Source: Amycolatopsis vastitatis
Lineage (GTDB): Bacteria; Actinomycetota; Actinomycetes; Mycobacteriales; Pseudonocardiaceae
Direction of reading: 5' to 3'
Length of the DNA stretch: 64,000 nucleotides
NCBI RefSeq assembly: GCF_002234595.1
Contig: NZ_NMUL01000039.1
Span: 225,520-289,519 of the forward strand
In this document: positions 26,848 to 36,543 of the stretch, piece by piece
Numbering within the stretch: the first letter of the stretch is position 1
How the letters are laid out: the number at the start of each line of letters is the position of its first letter
Translations under genes and position numbers: made by a program
The notes under the pieces: generated by a model
What the model was told of the DNA's origin: nothing
The model's database searches: none
The model's input: only the letters and a program-made list of their open reading frames with translations

Positions 26848-27240
26848 TCATTCCGCCGGCGACGAGGGCGAGGTGTCCTCGTCGCCGATGGTCATGTCTC
26901 CCCGCACCCGCCGGATCTCGACGTCCGGATACGTCAGCTTGTTCAAGACACCGTTACCGATTTACGTCCCTCGATGCTCATCACCATCTTCCCGAACTCC
27001 GGGGCCGTGCTGAACCGGATCCGCACCTCGACAGCCGCCTGCGGCACCCACCCATGCACCGGCCGCACCCGCCCCAGCTGATGCGCGAACGCCAGCACTG
27101 CCCGCGGCGACGGATCGAAGGTCGCCGTCGGCAGCAGCTCGAACCGGACACGGGAGCGGAGGTGGCGGGAACGGAAGTGTCGATGGAGGACGAAGACCGC
27201 GATCAGGATCGCGACCGCGGCGGTGTCACCCACCAGAACG
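26848..27240 (-). pseudogene. Fragment of a conjugation/ICE-type membrane protein
   Basis: On the minus strand the sequence reads a membrane segment (VAILIAVFVLHRH), then RVRFELLPTATFDPSPRAVLAFAHQL and MVMSIEGRKSV. After a frame change near 26945 it continues as LNKLTYPDVEIRRVRGD to a stop at 26848. This pattern is known from a membrane protein found beside conjugation ATPases in actinomycete integrative elements; the full protein is much longer. It is a frameshifted N-terminal remnant, which suggests the element has lost its transfer genes. Confidence 0.6.
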
Positions 27241-27956
27241 CGCCACTCGCGACAAGGTCGCCCAGACGGAGCGCCTTCGGCGCGCTGTGTCCCAGCATGG
27301 CCTGACCGCCATGCGTGCCGGGGAACATGTCGGCGTCCGGAGCAAGGCTTGAGATCCTCCCCTGAGCTGGGGAAATGCGGCACTGGCTCGCACCGGCGAA
27401 CGCACCGCCAACGTAGAGGCCGACGCAATTTCCGCCCCACCAGGTCGACACTATGGCAACCCACCTTTTGTCGCTTGCTCCAACGCCCGTGCCCAGGGAC
27501 GCAGCCGCATACTCAAGGTGACCGTCGAGTCCGCGCGGCAGAAGGACGAGATGCGCCATAGGCAAGCGTTCCCCGCGGCGTGCTCGTCGCACTGATCCTG
27601 GAACATGGCGGCGTAGTCACGCCGGTCGCAGAGAGAACTCTGCTAGTTTCGTCGGATGGGCGACGGACCGTGCAAGGTCACCGGCAGTCCTTTTGGCGGA
27701 CCGGAATCGACCCACCGCTGCATCGGCTTGGTCGACATCGCCGACTGGTTCTACATCGGCCGAACCCCTGGCCTGAATCGAGAACACAGGCCGGAAGTCC
27801 CTGGTGGTGGAGTACTGCCAGCTCTTCACCGCCAAGATTCGAGATGTGGCAGGTGTGCCACCATGACCCTAAATGTCAAAGAGCGCCCTGACTCCAATGC
27901 GCCGGTATCAAATACCCATCCGTCTTCAACCGCAAGAGAGAGAGGTCACTCCGACC
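27241..27956. other. Region without a supported gene
   Basis: About 700 bases between the transfer-gene remnant and the hydrolase. Short open frames occur on both strands (for example a minus-strand frame starting near 27559, MAHLVLLPRGL), but none has a convincing ribosome site or family sequence. Base composition is less GC-rich than the flanks. It looks like eroded mobile-element DNA. Confidence 0.5.
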
Positions 27957-28694
27957 ATGCCGACGTTTTTGCTGGTGCACGGTGCTTGGCACAGCGGTCG
28001 ATGCTGGGATCGGGTGGTCCCGCTTCTCGAGGCCGCCGGCCATAGCGTGTTTGCGCCGTCACTTACAGGCACCGGGGACCGGGCTCACTTACTCACCCCG
28101 GAAGTGGGGCTCGACACGCACGCCAACGACGTGGTCAGGCTGATCGACGAAGCCGGTCTCGAAGACGTGGCACTCGTGGGACACAGCTACGGAGGCGGAG
28201 TCATCTCGGCCGCCGCCAACCTGGTGCCGGAAAGCATTGCGCACTTGGTGTACGTCGACTCAACTGCCCCGAAGGATGGCGAAACCGCGATCGACGCCCT
28301 ACCGAGGTTGCAGAGGTTGATCGACCTCGCTGCAAAGTCCGCGAACCCGTGGCGCATTCCACCCCCCTCAGTGCAGCCGCCACCGGTTGGCCTGCTCGGA
28401 GTCGTCGCTCCTGCCGATATCGCATGGCTGCGTACATTACTCTCCGATCACCCCGCGCGGTCCTTCCAACAACCGATTCAGCTGGACAACCCAGCTGCGA
28501 AGTCGATTCCACGAACGCACATCCGTTGTACCGACGTGAACGCAAAAGTCACAATTCTGCCCCCTGTCCCAGCACTACAGCCCAACGGCTCTCCATCGCA
28601 GGTATGGGAGTTGCCCACAGGCCATGAATGCATGATCACCATGCCCAGCGAACTCAGTGATTTGCTAATCAAGGCAGCCTCCGGGACCCGCTGA
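27957..28694 (+). CDS. Alpha/beta hydrolase (salicylate-esterase-like)
   Basis: A 245-residue alpha/beta hydrolase. The ATG at 27957 gives MPTFLLVHGAWHSGRCWDRVVP, with the oxyanion HGAWH motif. The nucleophile elbow is VGHSYGGG (Ser near residue 79), and the catalytic His is probably in TGHECMI near the C-terminus. It resembles plant-MeSA-esterase/EstC-like enzymes. It is convergent with the PKS gene, only 32 bases from the PKS stop. It could be a hydrolytic helper of the cluster, which has no thioesterase of its own, but it is not a typical type II thioesterase. Confidence 0.85.
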   Translation: MPTFLLVHGAWHSGRCWDRVVPLLEAAGHSVFAPSLTGTGDRAHLLTPEVGLDTHANDVVRLIDEAGLEDVALVGHSYGGGVISAAANLVPESIAHLVYVDSTAPKDGETAIDALPRLQRLIDLAAKSANPWRIPPPSVQPPPVGLLGVVAPADIAWLRTLLSDHPARSFQQPIQLDNPAAKSIPRTHIRCTDVNAKVTILPPVPALQPNGSPSQVWELPTGHECMITMPSELSDLLIKAASGTR

Positions 28695-28726
28695 TGGCAA
28701 CGGCCGCGAACGCACGCCGGAGTGGA

Positions 28727-31700
28727 TCACCGCACCATCATTCCCGTTTGCCGGTCAAGTTTGACAGACCCCTTCGAAACGGATGAAAGTCCGCGGAAGC
28801 GCGCCAAAACGGTCCCATTCGGCAACGTTGCCACACCTTCGTCAAACCCGCTGTCGACAGCTGGACAATACCGCAACGCGACGTCGCCACCGCATCGGTT
28901 GCTCCAGTCCCGGTCGTTTCCCGCGGCGTGAATGTCGATCAGGGAAATGGCGGTCGGCACGACAGCCGTGATTGTTTCCGAATCCTGACCCTCAAGCACG
29001 GAGGTGCGCAACAATGCGTCCAGCGCAACGCTCGGCACGGTGAAGTCGTCCAGCCGCGTTGCGTGACGGGACATGCCGAACAGTGCCGAACCGCCGTGCT
29101 CGTGCAACCTGGCGTCGCGCAGGCCACCGAAAACTCCCTGCAGGTGAAGGGATCCACCGAGTTGATAGACATCCGGCACCGGGATTCCTGGTGGCCTCGC
29201 CACGGCAACCCGAGGGGCGGGTGCGTACTCCGCGGCAAGGTGCACGGTCATCCGCGCGTGTTCGCGAGCGGGCACGCGCCCTGGCGGCGCGCTGAGGCGC
29301 ACGCGGACCACGTCGCCGTCCCGGGTGGCGGTGACCACGAGGTGACGCGGCCAGGACGCGCGAGGTGCGCGGATGAACGCCGACAGCACGACGTCGGAGA
29401 AGCGAACAGGCACCGACCCGGGAATGATGGCGGTCGCGGCTTCCGCGGCGATTTGCAGCATGACCGTGGCCGGAACGGTCGGACGCTCGTCAACCAGGTG
29501 GTCGAGCAGCCAAGGGTGCTCGACCACGTCGAGCACGCACCGCCAGGTGGTCGTGGCGCCGTCGGAGTCGGGTGGCGTGGTGAGGAACACCGGCGGTCGC
29601 GTGCTCGACCGGTGACGCAAACCTGGAGCGCGGCGGTGCAGCGTCGACCATTCCGCCTCGCCGAGCCAGGTCGTGGCGAGCGCTCCGCCGAGGTCGTGGC
29701 GCCCGGCCAGTTCGGCGCGGAACAACTCCGTCCCTTGCTCGTCGATGAGGGGCGTGAGGCCGGCTAGGCCCGAAGTGAACGACGACCCGGTGGCGTAGCC
29801 CGACGCAATACCCGATTCCACCCACAGCCCGGAGAGGATGGCCAGTTCGTCGCGCCCCGCTGCCCGGCTGGTGGCGGCCGACAGCATCAGGTACTCGTTG
29901 CCCGCCTGGTAGTCCCCTTCTCCCGGCATTCCGACGAACGCAACGACGGAACTCAGTCCGCACCACAGCGCCGGTGGCCGCGTGGCCAGTGCGGCGCGCA
30001 AGTTGTGGTCACCACGCACTTTCACGTCACGAACGAGCCGGTAGTCATCGAGGGTCTTCCGGGTGAGGGCGGTGCTGTGGAGCAGTCCGGCGCCGTGCAC
30101 GACGACATCGACACGGCCCTCGGCGTCGACCACTTCTTCGACGACCGCCGCTACCTGGGCACCGTCACGCACGTCGCACCGGCGGTAGTGCACGCGGTCT
30201 TCGCCGAACCGCATGCGCAGGTCTCGGATAGTACGGGCGCGCTCGGCGGCGCGCATGGACTCGTTGAAGCGGCGGTCGAGGGAAGCCAGCTTCTCCCCGG
30301 GGTAGCGGGCCATCAGCTCACGAAGGGCGGCCGGCTTGTCCGGCAGGTCCACCAGAGCGCTCGGGTCCGGCTCCGGCGCCGTACCCAACAGCCAGACCCC
30401 TTGCGGGGAGCGGCCGGTGAGCAGCTCGCTCACCAGCCGAGCGGTGATTCCCCGCGCGCCGCCGGTGGCCAGCACCACCGGGTTCGCGACCACCCCGGAC
30501 ACAGTGTCTTCGGTGTCGGCCTCGGTCACCGGGCGCGGTACCGGTACCAGTTCGTAGCGGGCGCCGCCACGCAGATAGGTGACCGGAAGGTACCGGTGGT
30601 GCCCGCTTTCGGCGGCCAACGCGGCCAGCCCGGCCGGCAGGTCGGCAGAGTCGGTTATCACGGCGAAGGCCGCGCAGCCGGTCAGTTCCTGCTCGACGCT
30701 GCGCAGCAAACCCGTGCTGAGTCCGGTCTCCGGGCGCGGCACCTCGCCGTCGAAGCCGTCCAGCAGCAGCACGCCGAGGCTCCCGCCCGCGTCCAGCGGC
30801 CCGGCCATCGCCCGAATCACGGCGAAGGCCAGATCGTTGGCGGTGAGCGCTTCCTCGAACGCCCCGCCCGCGGTCAGCACGATCCGGACGTGCTGCGCCT
30901 CGCTCGCGCGCACGAGGGCGTCGACGTGCGCAACATCGGTGTCGAGCCCGAGCACGGTAGCGGACTTCCGATCGAACGCGTCCGCCTTGTCCGTGACGAC
31001 GAGGCAGTCCGGCGGAATCGCCGGCATTGCCGGCTGCTCGGGCCGAGCTGGGGCCGGCCGCAGCTCGAGGGCGTGCCGAGTGAGCCCTTCCCGCAGGCTG
31101 GTGCTTCGGCCGTCCTGTTTCGCCACGGTGACGACGACGGCCGGGGTCCGGTCGTCCTGCTGGTTGGCGAGGACGCTCCGACCGGTGGTCGCGTGCAGTA
31201 CCCGCAGCAGCTCGAACGCACCTTCCGCGCCGTGGTAGACGCGGTCCCCACCGATTGCTTCGTGGCCGGGGCTCGGCCGGCCGACACGGACGGCTGCCAG
31301 CTCGGGCAACCCGCGACTCGTCGCGATGCTGCGACGAGTCAGGACGACACCGGCGGCGCCCTCGGCCGACTCGCGGCCTGCTTCCGGTTCCGCTTGCTCG
31401 GCTGCCGCGGAAACACCGACGACGAAAGCGAGATCGGTTTCGCCGTCGCGCAACGACCGGATGGCCGCAACCAGTGCCGAGGTGAAGGAGTCCAGGCCTG
31501 CGTCGAGCGACATGTTCGGACCGTGCAGATCCAGCCGCTGGGCAATCCTGGCGGCGATGATGTTGGGCATCAGGCCGGTGTAGGAGTCCTCGGTCGCGGC
31601 GGGCACCGCGGTTCGGGCGGGCTCGGCGACCAGGTCATCGAACCGGTCGATGCCGCCGCGGGCCGCCAGGCCGGCGAGGTAGGCACGGGTGTCACGGCGC

Positions 31701-33844
31701 ACCGCGGCCGTCGTCGGCCCGCTGTGCCCGACGAACACGGCGGTCCGCTCGGCCAGTCCGGTACCGCTGAACCAGCCGCCAGCCAGCGCGTCCGCGCACC
31801 GGACCGCGATCACCTGGCTGAGATCCATCGCGGCGATCGCCGACGGGGCGAGCCGCATGTCCACCGGAGACGGCAACGGGTAGTCCCCGGGAAATCTCGT
31901 GGGCCAGCTCGTGGGACCGCCGCGCAGCCACTCGCGTACTCGCTCGTCGTCGGGATCACCCGGCAGGTGCGCGGCCCACCCGGCGACGACGACGGGGTCT
32001 TCGGTGACTTCGGCGGCGTCGTTTCGAGCGTCGGGCGGCGTGTCCGGGACAGTGTCGCTGATCAGCAGGTGCCCGTTGGTCCCGCCGAAGCCCATGGCCG
32101 AGATGGCGACCGTGCGCGGGCGGTCCCCGGCCGGCCACGGGATGTTCCGGGTGGGAACGGTGATGGACACGTCGCGGCCGAGCCCGGCCGGCAGGTCGCT
32201 GAAGTGTCGTTGCGCGGGGATGCTCTCGTGGCGAAGTGCCAGTAGTGCGTGCACGGTGGAGACCGCGCCCGCGGCCCACCCGGGATGGCCGACCACGGAC
32301 TTGTTGGACGACACCGTCCAGCTGGCGCCTGCGCCGGCCAGCTCGCCGAGCACGGAAAGTTCCGTCCGATCGCCGGTGGGTGTGCCCGTGGCGTGCGCGA
32401 TGACCCAGTCGATATCGGCTGGAGCCACGCCCGCCGCGGCCCACGCCCGGCGCAGCGCAATCCGCTGACCCACCGGGTTCGGCGCGTAGATGGCCTTCCC
32501 TTTGCCGTCGGAAGAGCCACCGAAGCCGGTCACATAGCCGAGTACGGTGTCGCCGTCGGTACGCGCACGCGAAAGGGTTTTGAGCACGAGCACAGCCGCA
32601 CTGTCGGTGAACAGCACCCCGTCGGCGCGGGAGTCGAGCGGCCGGACCTCGCCCGAGCGCGACAGGCCGCGCAGTTTCGAGAACAGCACAAGGTTCTGCA
32701 CGCCCAGTGCGAAGGCGCCGCCACACACCGCGACGTCGGTCTCACCCGCCCGTAGTGCCCGCGCCCCGAAGTCGATGGTGTAGAGCGACGACGAACACGC
32801 GGCGTCCAACACGACGAGCTCGGTGCCGGCCGGCAGGTCCGCTGCCGCCCGCCGGGCGATGCGGTAGGGCAGCATCCGCTCGGGAGACTCGGTCGCCAGC
32901 GGGTACAGGTCGCGCAATCGCCGCTCGGTCGCCGCGTCGAACCGGTCGCCGAGCAGCCTGCGCACCTCCCGGACGACCAGGCTCTGTTCCAGGTGGTGGC
33001 TGCCACCGACGGTGAGGCCCACGGCGAACAGGTGCCGATCGGATGCCGACGTGTTCACCGTGGACATGGCCTGGGCAATGCTGCTCCGCAACCAGCGCTC
33101 GGTGAAGTCCTCGTCGGGATCGGGACTGCCGTGGGGCACCATGAAGCCTGACACCCGTGAGTAGGTGTGGTCGTCCTCGTCGGGATCCGCCGACCAGACG
33201 TGGTCGAGGTCGATGCGCGTTCCTGGCTCGCCGATCACGGTGCGGTCGCCGTGCAGCAGGTTCCAGAACTCGTCCGGGGAGGCCGCCCTGGGCAGCACGA
33301 GACCCATCCCGACCACCGCGACCACGTCCGAATCGAGGTCGCGCCGATGAACCTCCGGTTCGGCCGGCCCGGGGATGGTGCCGGCGGACGGGCCGATCAG
33401 TCCGGCGTCCACGGTGAGGCACTGGCCTCTGAGCGGGGCCGCGAGCGGGCCCGTCAAATACACCAGCGCCGCGGCCACCTCGGCACCGATCGCGCGGTCC
33501 TCCGGACCGACTACGGCGATCGCATTGACCCGGGTTTCGGCTGCCAGCTGCTCGACAGCGGCACGCACGGCGGCGGGACCACCGTGCGAAGCACCCTCCC
33601 CTGGAGCGCCGGCCCGCGTATCGGCGACGATCACCGCAACCGGGCTCTTGGCCACCGCCGCCGCGCGGCAGACCTCGGACATCGGATACGTGGCGGGGTC
33701 CGCGACGTGCACCGCCACGGCGTCGGCTGCGACGGGCGTCCCCGGTGCCACCGATGCGGCCTCGACGCCGGCCGCGGCGAGGGAACCGACGATCTCCCGC
33801 GCCAACGCTCCTGCCCCGACGACGACCTGCCCCGGCGTCGTCAT
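28727..33844 (-). CDS. Type I PKS: SDR-like / KS / KS-like (no Cys) / KR / DH
   Basis: A 1,705-residue synthase. Residues about 1-155 look like a worn SDR domain (ending GQCLTVDAGLIG). KS at about 170-600 is complete: VVLDAACSSSLY with the catalytic Cys, HATGTPTGD and NKSVVGHPG. A second KS-fold domain at about 615-910 has SLDAGLDSFTSAL where the Cys should be, like a chain-length-factor partner. KR at about 1115-1410 has TGGARGIT, a PUFA/enediyne-like insertion and GDYQAGNEYL. DH at about 1430-1700 is hot-dog-like (HPWLLDHLVDERPTVPATV). There is no AT or ACP; both are on the coupled upstream gene (4-base overlap). The layout recalls PUFA, enediyne or heterocyst-glycolipid synthases more than modular PKS, so iterative formation of an unsaturated or hydroxylated acyl chain is inferred. 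Confidence 0.88.
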   Translation of the reverse strand: MTTPGQVVVGAGALAREIVGSLAAAGVEAASVAPGTPVAADAVAVHVADPATYPMSEVCRAAAVAKSPVAVIVADTRAGAPGEGASHGGPAAVRAAVEQLAAETRVNAIAVVGPEDRAIGAEVAAALVYLTGPLAAPLRGQCLTVDAGLIGPSAGTIPGPAEPEVHRRDLDSDVVAVVGMGLVLPRAASPDEFWNLLHGDRTVIGEPGTRIDLDHVWSADPDEDDHTYSRVSGFMVPHGSPDPDEDFTERWLRSSIAQAMSTVNTSASDRHLFAVGLTVGGSHHLEQSLVVREVRRLLGDRFDAATERRLRDLYPLATESPERMLPYRIARRAAADLPAGTELVVLDAACSSSLYTIDFGARALRAGETDVAVCGGAFALGVQNLVLFSKLRGLSRSGEVRPLDSRADGVLFTDSAAVLVLKTLSRARTDGDTVLGYVTGFGGSSDGKGKAIYAPNPVGQRIALRRAWAAAGVAPADIDWVIAHATGTPTGDRTELSVLGELAGAGASWTVSSNKSVVGHPGWAAGAVSTVHALLALRHESIPAQRHFSDLPAGLGRDVSITVPTRNIPWPAGDRPRTVAISAMGFGGTNGHLLISDTVPDTPPDARNDAAEVTEDPVVVAGWAAHLPGDPDDERVREWLRGGPTSWPTRFPGDYPLPSPVDMRLAPSAIAAMDLSQVIAVRCADALAGGWFSGTGLAERTAVFVGHSGPTTAAVRRDTRAYLAGLAARGGIDRFDDLVAEPARTAVPAATEDSYTGLMPNIIAARIAQRLDLHGPNMSLDAGLDSFTSALVAAIRSLRDGETDLAFVVGVSAAAEQAEPEAGRESAEGAAGVVLTRRSIATSRGLPELAAVRVGRPSPGHEAIGGDRVYHGAEGAFELLRVLHATTGRSVLANQQDDRTPAVVVTVAKQDGRSTSLREGLTRHALELRPAPARPEQPAMPAIPPDCLVVTDKADAFDRKSATVLGLDTDVAHVDALVRASEAQHVRIVLTAGGAFEEALTANDLAFAVIRAMAGPLDAGGSLGVLLLDGFDGEVPRPETGLSTGLLRSVEQELTGCAAFAVITDSADLPAGLAALAAESGHHRYLPVTYLRGGARYELVPVPRPVTEADTEDTVSGVVANPVVLATGGARGITARLVSELLTGRSPQGVWLLGTAPEPDPSALVDLPDKPAALRELMARYPGEKLASLDRRFNESMRAAERARTIRDLRMRFGEDRVHYRRCDVRDGAQVAAVVEEVVDAEGRVDVVVHGAGLLHSTALTRKTLDDYRLVRDVKVRGDHNLRAALATRPPALWCGLSSVVAFVGMPGEGDYQAGNEYLMLSAATSRAAGRDELAILSGLWVESGIASGYATGSSFTSGLAGLTPLIDEQGTELFRAELAGRHDLGGALATTWLGEAEWSTLHRRAPGLRHRSSTRPPVFLTTPPDSDGATTTWRCVLDVVEHPWLLDHLVDERPTVPATVMLQIAAEAATAIIPGSVPVRFSDVVLSAFIRAPRASWPRHLVVTATRDGDVVRVRLSAPPGRVPAREHARMTVHLAAEYAPAPRVAVARPPGIPVPDVYQLGGSLHLQGVFGGLRDARLHEHGGSALFGMSRHATRLDDFTVPSVALDALLRTSVLEGQDSETITAVVPTAISLIDIHAAGNDRDWSNRCGGDVALRYCPAVDSGFDEGVATLPNGTVLARFRGLSSVSKGSVKLDRQTGMMVR

Positions 33845-35070
33845 CGCGTCACTTCCTCGGCGGTCAGGATGTCCGTGACCGTGCCCGCGAGCTCGGCCAG
33901 CGTGGCATGCGCGATCAGCCGCCCGTCGCCGGCGGAGGCGGGCAGCCCGAACTCCGCCCTTACCCGGCCCAGCATCTCGGCCTGCTTGAGCGAGTCGATG
34001 CCCAGGTCCGCCTCCAAATCGGCCTCAGGCTCGACTGCTTCGACGGGGTACTGCAGTACCGTCGCGTACAACAGGCGAAGCCGCTCGGCCACCTCCGCGA
34101 CGCTCGATGCCGCAGCGGCCACGGGGAGGGGGGCGGCCACAGCGGCCGGAGTGTCCTTCGGTTCGGGTGTCCCGGCCGAAGCGACGACCCGGACCGAGGG
34201 CACGCAGGCTTCCACCAGCTTGCCGAGACCGCTGTGCCCGCACTCGATGACCATCCGCACCCCTTCGGCGTGCAGGGCTCGGATCGCGGCGAGGAAGTCC
34301 ACCTGCGTGGTCAGGTGCCGGACCAGCAAAGCGCCCAGGTCGTCGGAGTCCTCGACGTATCCGCGCACCAGCGGGGAGTAGACCGGCAGCCGTAGCGGCC
34401 GTTGCCGGACACTCTTGACTTCCTCGGCGAACTGTTCGGCAGCCAACGCCATCCCCGGCGAGTGGTAGGCGTACGGCGCGGGCAGCCGAACCGCCCTCAC
34501 CCCGAGCGCTCCGGCCACGCCGCGCACCACGTCGAGCGCGCTGTCCGGCCCCGCTACGACGGTGCGTGCCGGCGCGTTGAGCACTGCGACGCGCGCCCGC
34601 CGGTCACCCACGGCGGCGACGACGAACCCGGTTCGGTCGGCGGGCAGGTCCAACGAGAGCATCCCGCCCGGCTCGGTCGCGCGCTCGGCCAGCGCGACCG
34701 ACCGGTGGCACACCAGCCGGAAACCGTCCACGAGGTCGAAGGCGCCCGCGACGGTGAGCGCGGCGAGTTCGCCCAGGCTGTGGCCGACCAGCACGTCCGC
34801 GGTTCTCTCGCGGGCCGCCAGGTAGTACTCGCCCACCGCAGCGGTGAACACCAGCAGCTGGAGAGTGAACGGGTCGGCTGTGGCCAGCTCCGCCGCGGCC
34901 GGGGTCGCGGGGTCGAGCAGATGGTGCCGAACGATGGGCCGGCCGAATTCGGCGGCCGTGGCGTCGGCCGTGTCGAGGAGCTGGTCGAGCTCGGCAGAAC
35001 TGCGCTCGCCGGCGAACATCCCGGGGCGGAAGGCCCCCTGGCCCGCCAGCAAGACCGCCGTCTTGGACAT
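33841..35070 (-). CDS. Acyltransferase-ACP didomain protein
   Basis: A 409-residue partner of the PKS. AT at about 1-295: MSKTAVLLAGQGAF, the nucleophile in VGHSLGELAAL, and a HAFH/YASH-position motif read as PYAYHSPGM. After an Ala/Pro linker, ACP at about 325-400 has the phosphopantetheine Ser in DLGIDSLKQAEMLGRV. ATG 35070 is preceded by AAGGGAG; an earlier in-frame start adds 18 non-conserved residues. It should load malonyl units and carry the chain for the PKS encoded directly after it (ATGA overlap). Confidence 0.9.
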   Translation of the reverse strand: MSKTAVLLAGQGAFRPGMFAGERSSAELDQLLDTADATAAEFGRPIVRHHLLDPATPAAAELATADPFTLQLLVFTAAVGEYYLAARERTADVLVGHSLGELAALTVAGAFDLVDGFRLVCHRSVALAERATEPGGMLSLDLPADRTGFVVAAVGDRRARVAVLNAPARTVVAGPDSALDVVRGVAGALGVRAVRLPAPYAYHSPGMALAAEQFAEEVKSVRQRPLRLPVYSPLVRGYVEDSDDLGALLVRHLTTQVDFLAAIRALHAEGVRMVIECGHSGLGKLVEACVPSVRVVASAGTPEPKDTPAAVAAPLPVAAAASSVAEVAERLRLLYATVLQYPVEAVEPEADLEADLGIDSLKQAEMLGRVRAEFGLPASAGDGRLIAHATLAELAGTVTDILTAEEVTR

Positions 35071-35120
35071 GTCGGATCTCCCTTGTGGTCGAGTACGGGT
35101 CTCGGTGCCGCGCGGCGCGG

Positions 35121-36509
35121 TCACTCCTCCGGAGAAGCCGCGGACGGTGCCGGTGCCCGCGGCCCGGTTCCGGCTCGCTCATCGCCGCCCAAGAGCTCCA
35201 GTGACATCAGCGGCGAGCTTCCGGGCGCAGCCAGGAAGACCGCCAAGAACTCGCCGAAGCGAACTCGGTGCGCGTCCAGATCGGACCGGCCGATCGCGGT
35301 GCCGGAGCTGCTCAAGCCCAGCCTCAGTGGGCCGTCCTGCGTACCGCCGAAGAAGTCCATCGACAGATCGCGCACCGGTCCCGTCGACAGCTGGCACACC
35401 GAAGCAGTGCAGTCACCGAAGGTCAGCGCGATGTCGAACGAGACGAGATTGGCCACCACGGCGGGGTGTTCGACGTGTCCGTACCGGGCACGCAACACGC
35501 GGTGCACCTCCTCCCCGCGGTAGCGCTGGTGACGCAGTGCTTGCGCGATCGCCTGGTTCGTCTGGAGCACCAGCTCGGCCGTCGTGGCGGCCGCGGGTAC
35601 CGACAACCGGAGCGGCAGCTCGTTGGCGAGCATGGCGGGCGTCGTCAGTGCCAGCCGCGTGGTCCGCGCGCGTACCGGAAATCCGAGCACCACGTCGTCC
35701 TGCCCGGTCAGCCGGTGCAGGTAGGTGGCGAGCGCGGCGATTCCCAGCACCGACCAGTGCACGTCGAGGACCGCTGCGGCCAGGTGCAGCTCCCGCATCG
35801 CGATCGCCACGTCTCCGGCCGTGCGCAGCACTCGCCGCCCTGGCTCCGGGGTGCCGCCGAGATCCATCCGTGCCGGCGGGTCGGCCATCCGGTCGAGCCA
35901 GTACGACCGATCACGGGCGAAGTCGGCTGAGCCGACGTAACGGCGTTCCTCACCGCTCAGCTCACGCAGCCGCCCGAACGAGCTCGGAGGCGGTTCGTTT
36001 CCGGTGACCAGCGCGGAGTACACCCGGGCGAGCCGGCGCCAATAGAGAACCTGGCCGTAACCATCGAGCAGGATGTGGTGGATGCGCAGGTAGAAGAGGT
36101 GGTGCTCGGGCGCGAGCCGGAACAACGTCATGCGGACGAGTGCGTCGATGCCGAGCCGCAGCGGCCTGTCCAAGTCCGCGGCCATTGCCGACCGGGCAGC
36201 GTCCTTGCCGTCGGGCACCGACGCGGCCCCGGTGAGGTCGACGAACTCCACGCCGGATCCGGCCGCCTCGGCGATGCCGGCGGCCGGCGCGCCGGAGACA
36301 TCGGTGCGAGCCAGATCCGGGTGTACGCGCAGCGCCTCACACTCGACGTCCACGCGCTCGACCGCGCGGTCGAGCAAGTCCCGCCGCAACGGCCCGGACA
36401 GCTCGAGATACCCGCCGGAATTGAACTGCGGGCTTTCCGAATCGACCTCGTGGGCCACCCACACTTCCGCTTGGGCGGTAAGCAGCCTGAGGCTGTCTGT
36501 CGCGGTCAT
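35121..36509 (-). CDS. Stand-alone condensation-domain protein, starter type
   Basis: A 462-residue single condensation domain with active motif HHILLDGYG (about 145). Its N-terminus (LLTAQAEVWVAHEVDSESPQ, then GGYLELSGPL) resembles starter C domains that join a fatty acyl group to the first amino acid of lipopeptides. The ATG at 36509 gives MTATDSLRLLTAQ; upstream open sequence is Arg/Ser-rich and antisense-like. Its position next to the PKS and ACP genes supports transfer of the PKS chain onto the first PCP-bound amino acid. Ester formation or chain release are alternatives. All domain motifs look intact. Confidence 0.82.
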   Translation of the reverse strand: MTATDSLRLLTAQAEVWVAHEVDSESPQFNSGGYLELSGPLRRDLLDRAVERVDVECEALRVHPDLARTDVSGAPAAGIAEAAGSGVEFVDLTGAASVPDGKDAARSAMAADLDRPLRLGIDALVRMTLFRLAPEHHLFYLRIHHILLDGYGQVLYWRRLARVYSALVTGNEPPPSSFGRLRELSGEERRYVGSADFARDRSYWLDRMADPPARMDLGGTPEPGRRVLRTAGDVAIAMRELHLAAAVLDVHWSVLGIAALATYLHRLTGQDDVVLGFPVRARTTRLALTTPAMLANELPLRLSVPAAATTAELVLQTNQAIAQALRHQRYRGEEVHRVLRARYGHVEHPAVVANLVSFDIALTFGDCTASVCQLSTGPVRDLSMDFFGGTQDGPLRLGLSSSGTAIGRSDLDAHRVRFGEFLAVFLAAPGSSPLMSLELLGGDERAGTGPRAPAPSAASPEE

Positions 36510-36543
36510 GCGCGGACCCCTTGCAGTTGCGTTCTGCGCGACA

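Larger units (their letters stand above)
20874..27240. mobile_element. tRNA-Lys-integrated genomic element (right end uncertain)
   Basis: The content is typical of an integrative element: integrase abutting tRNA-Lys, a Xis-like gene, DNA methyltransferases, a cargo membrane protein, an Lsr2 copy and a broken conjugation-type gene. All but the last two are intact. I did not find a second copy of the tRNA 3' end by eye, so the right border is set only by the last mobile-element-like gene fragment. Confidence 0.6.

Noticed and set aside
27203..27559. Minus-strand protein starting MAHLVLLPRGL
   Set aside because: Overlaps the transfer-gene remnant, no ribosome site, no family resemblance; eroded DNA is more likely.
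30990..32020. Second KS-fold domain as an active ketosynthase
   Set aside because: The active-site Cys motif is replaced by SLDAGLDSF; a chain-length-factor-like role fits better.
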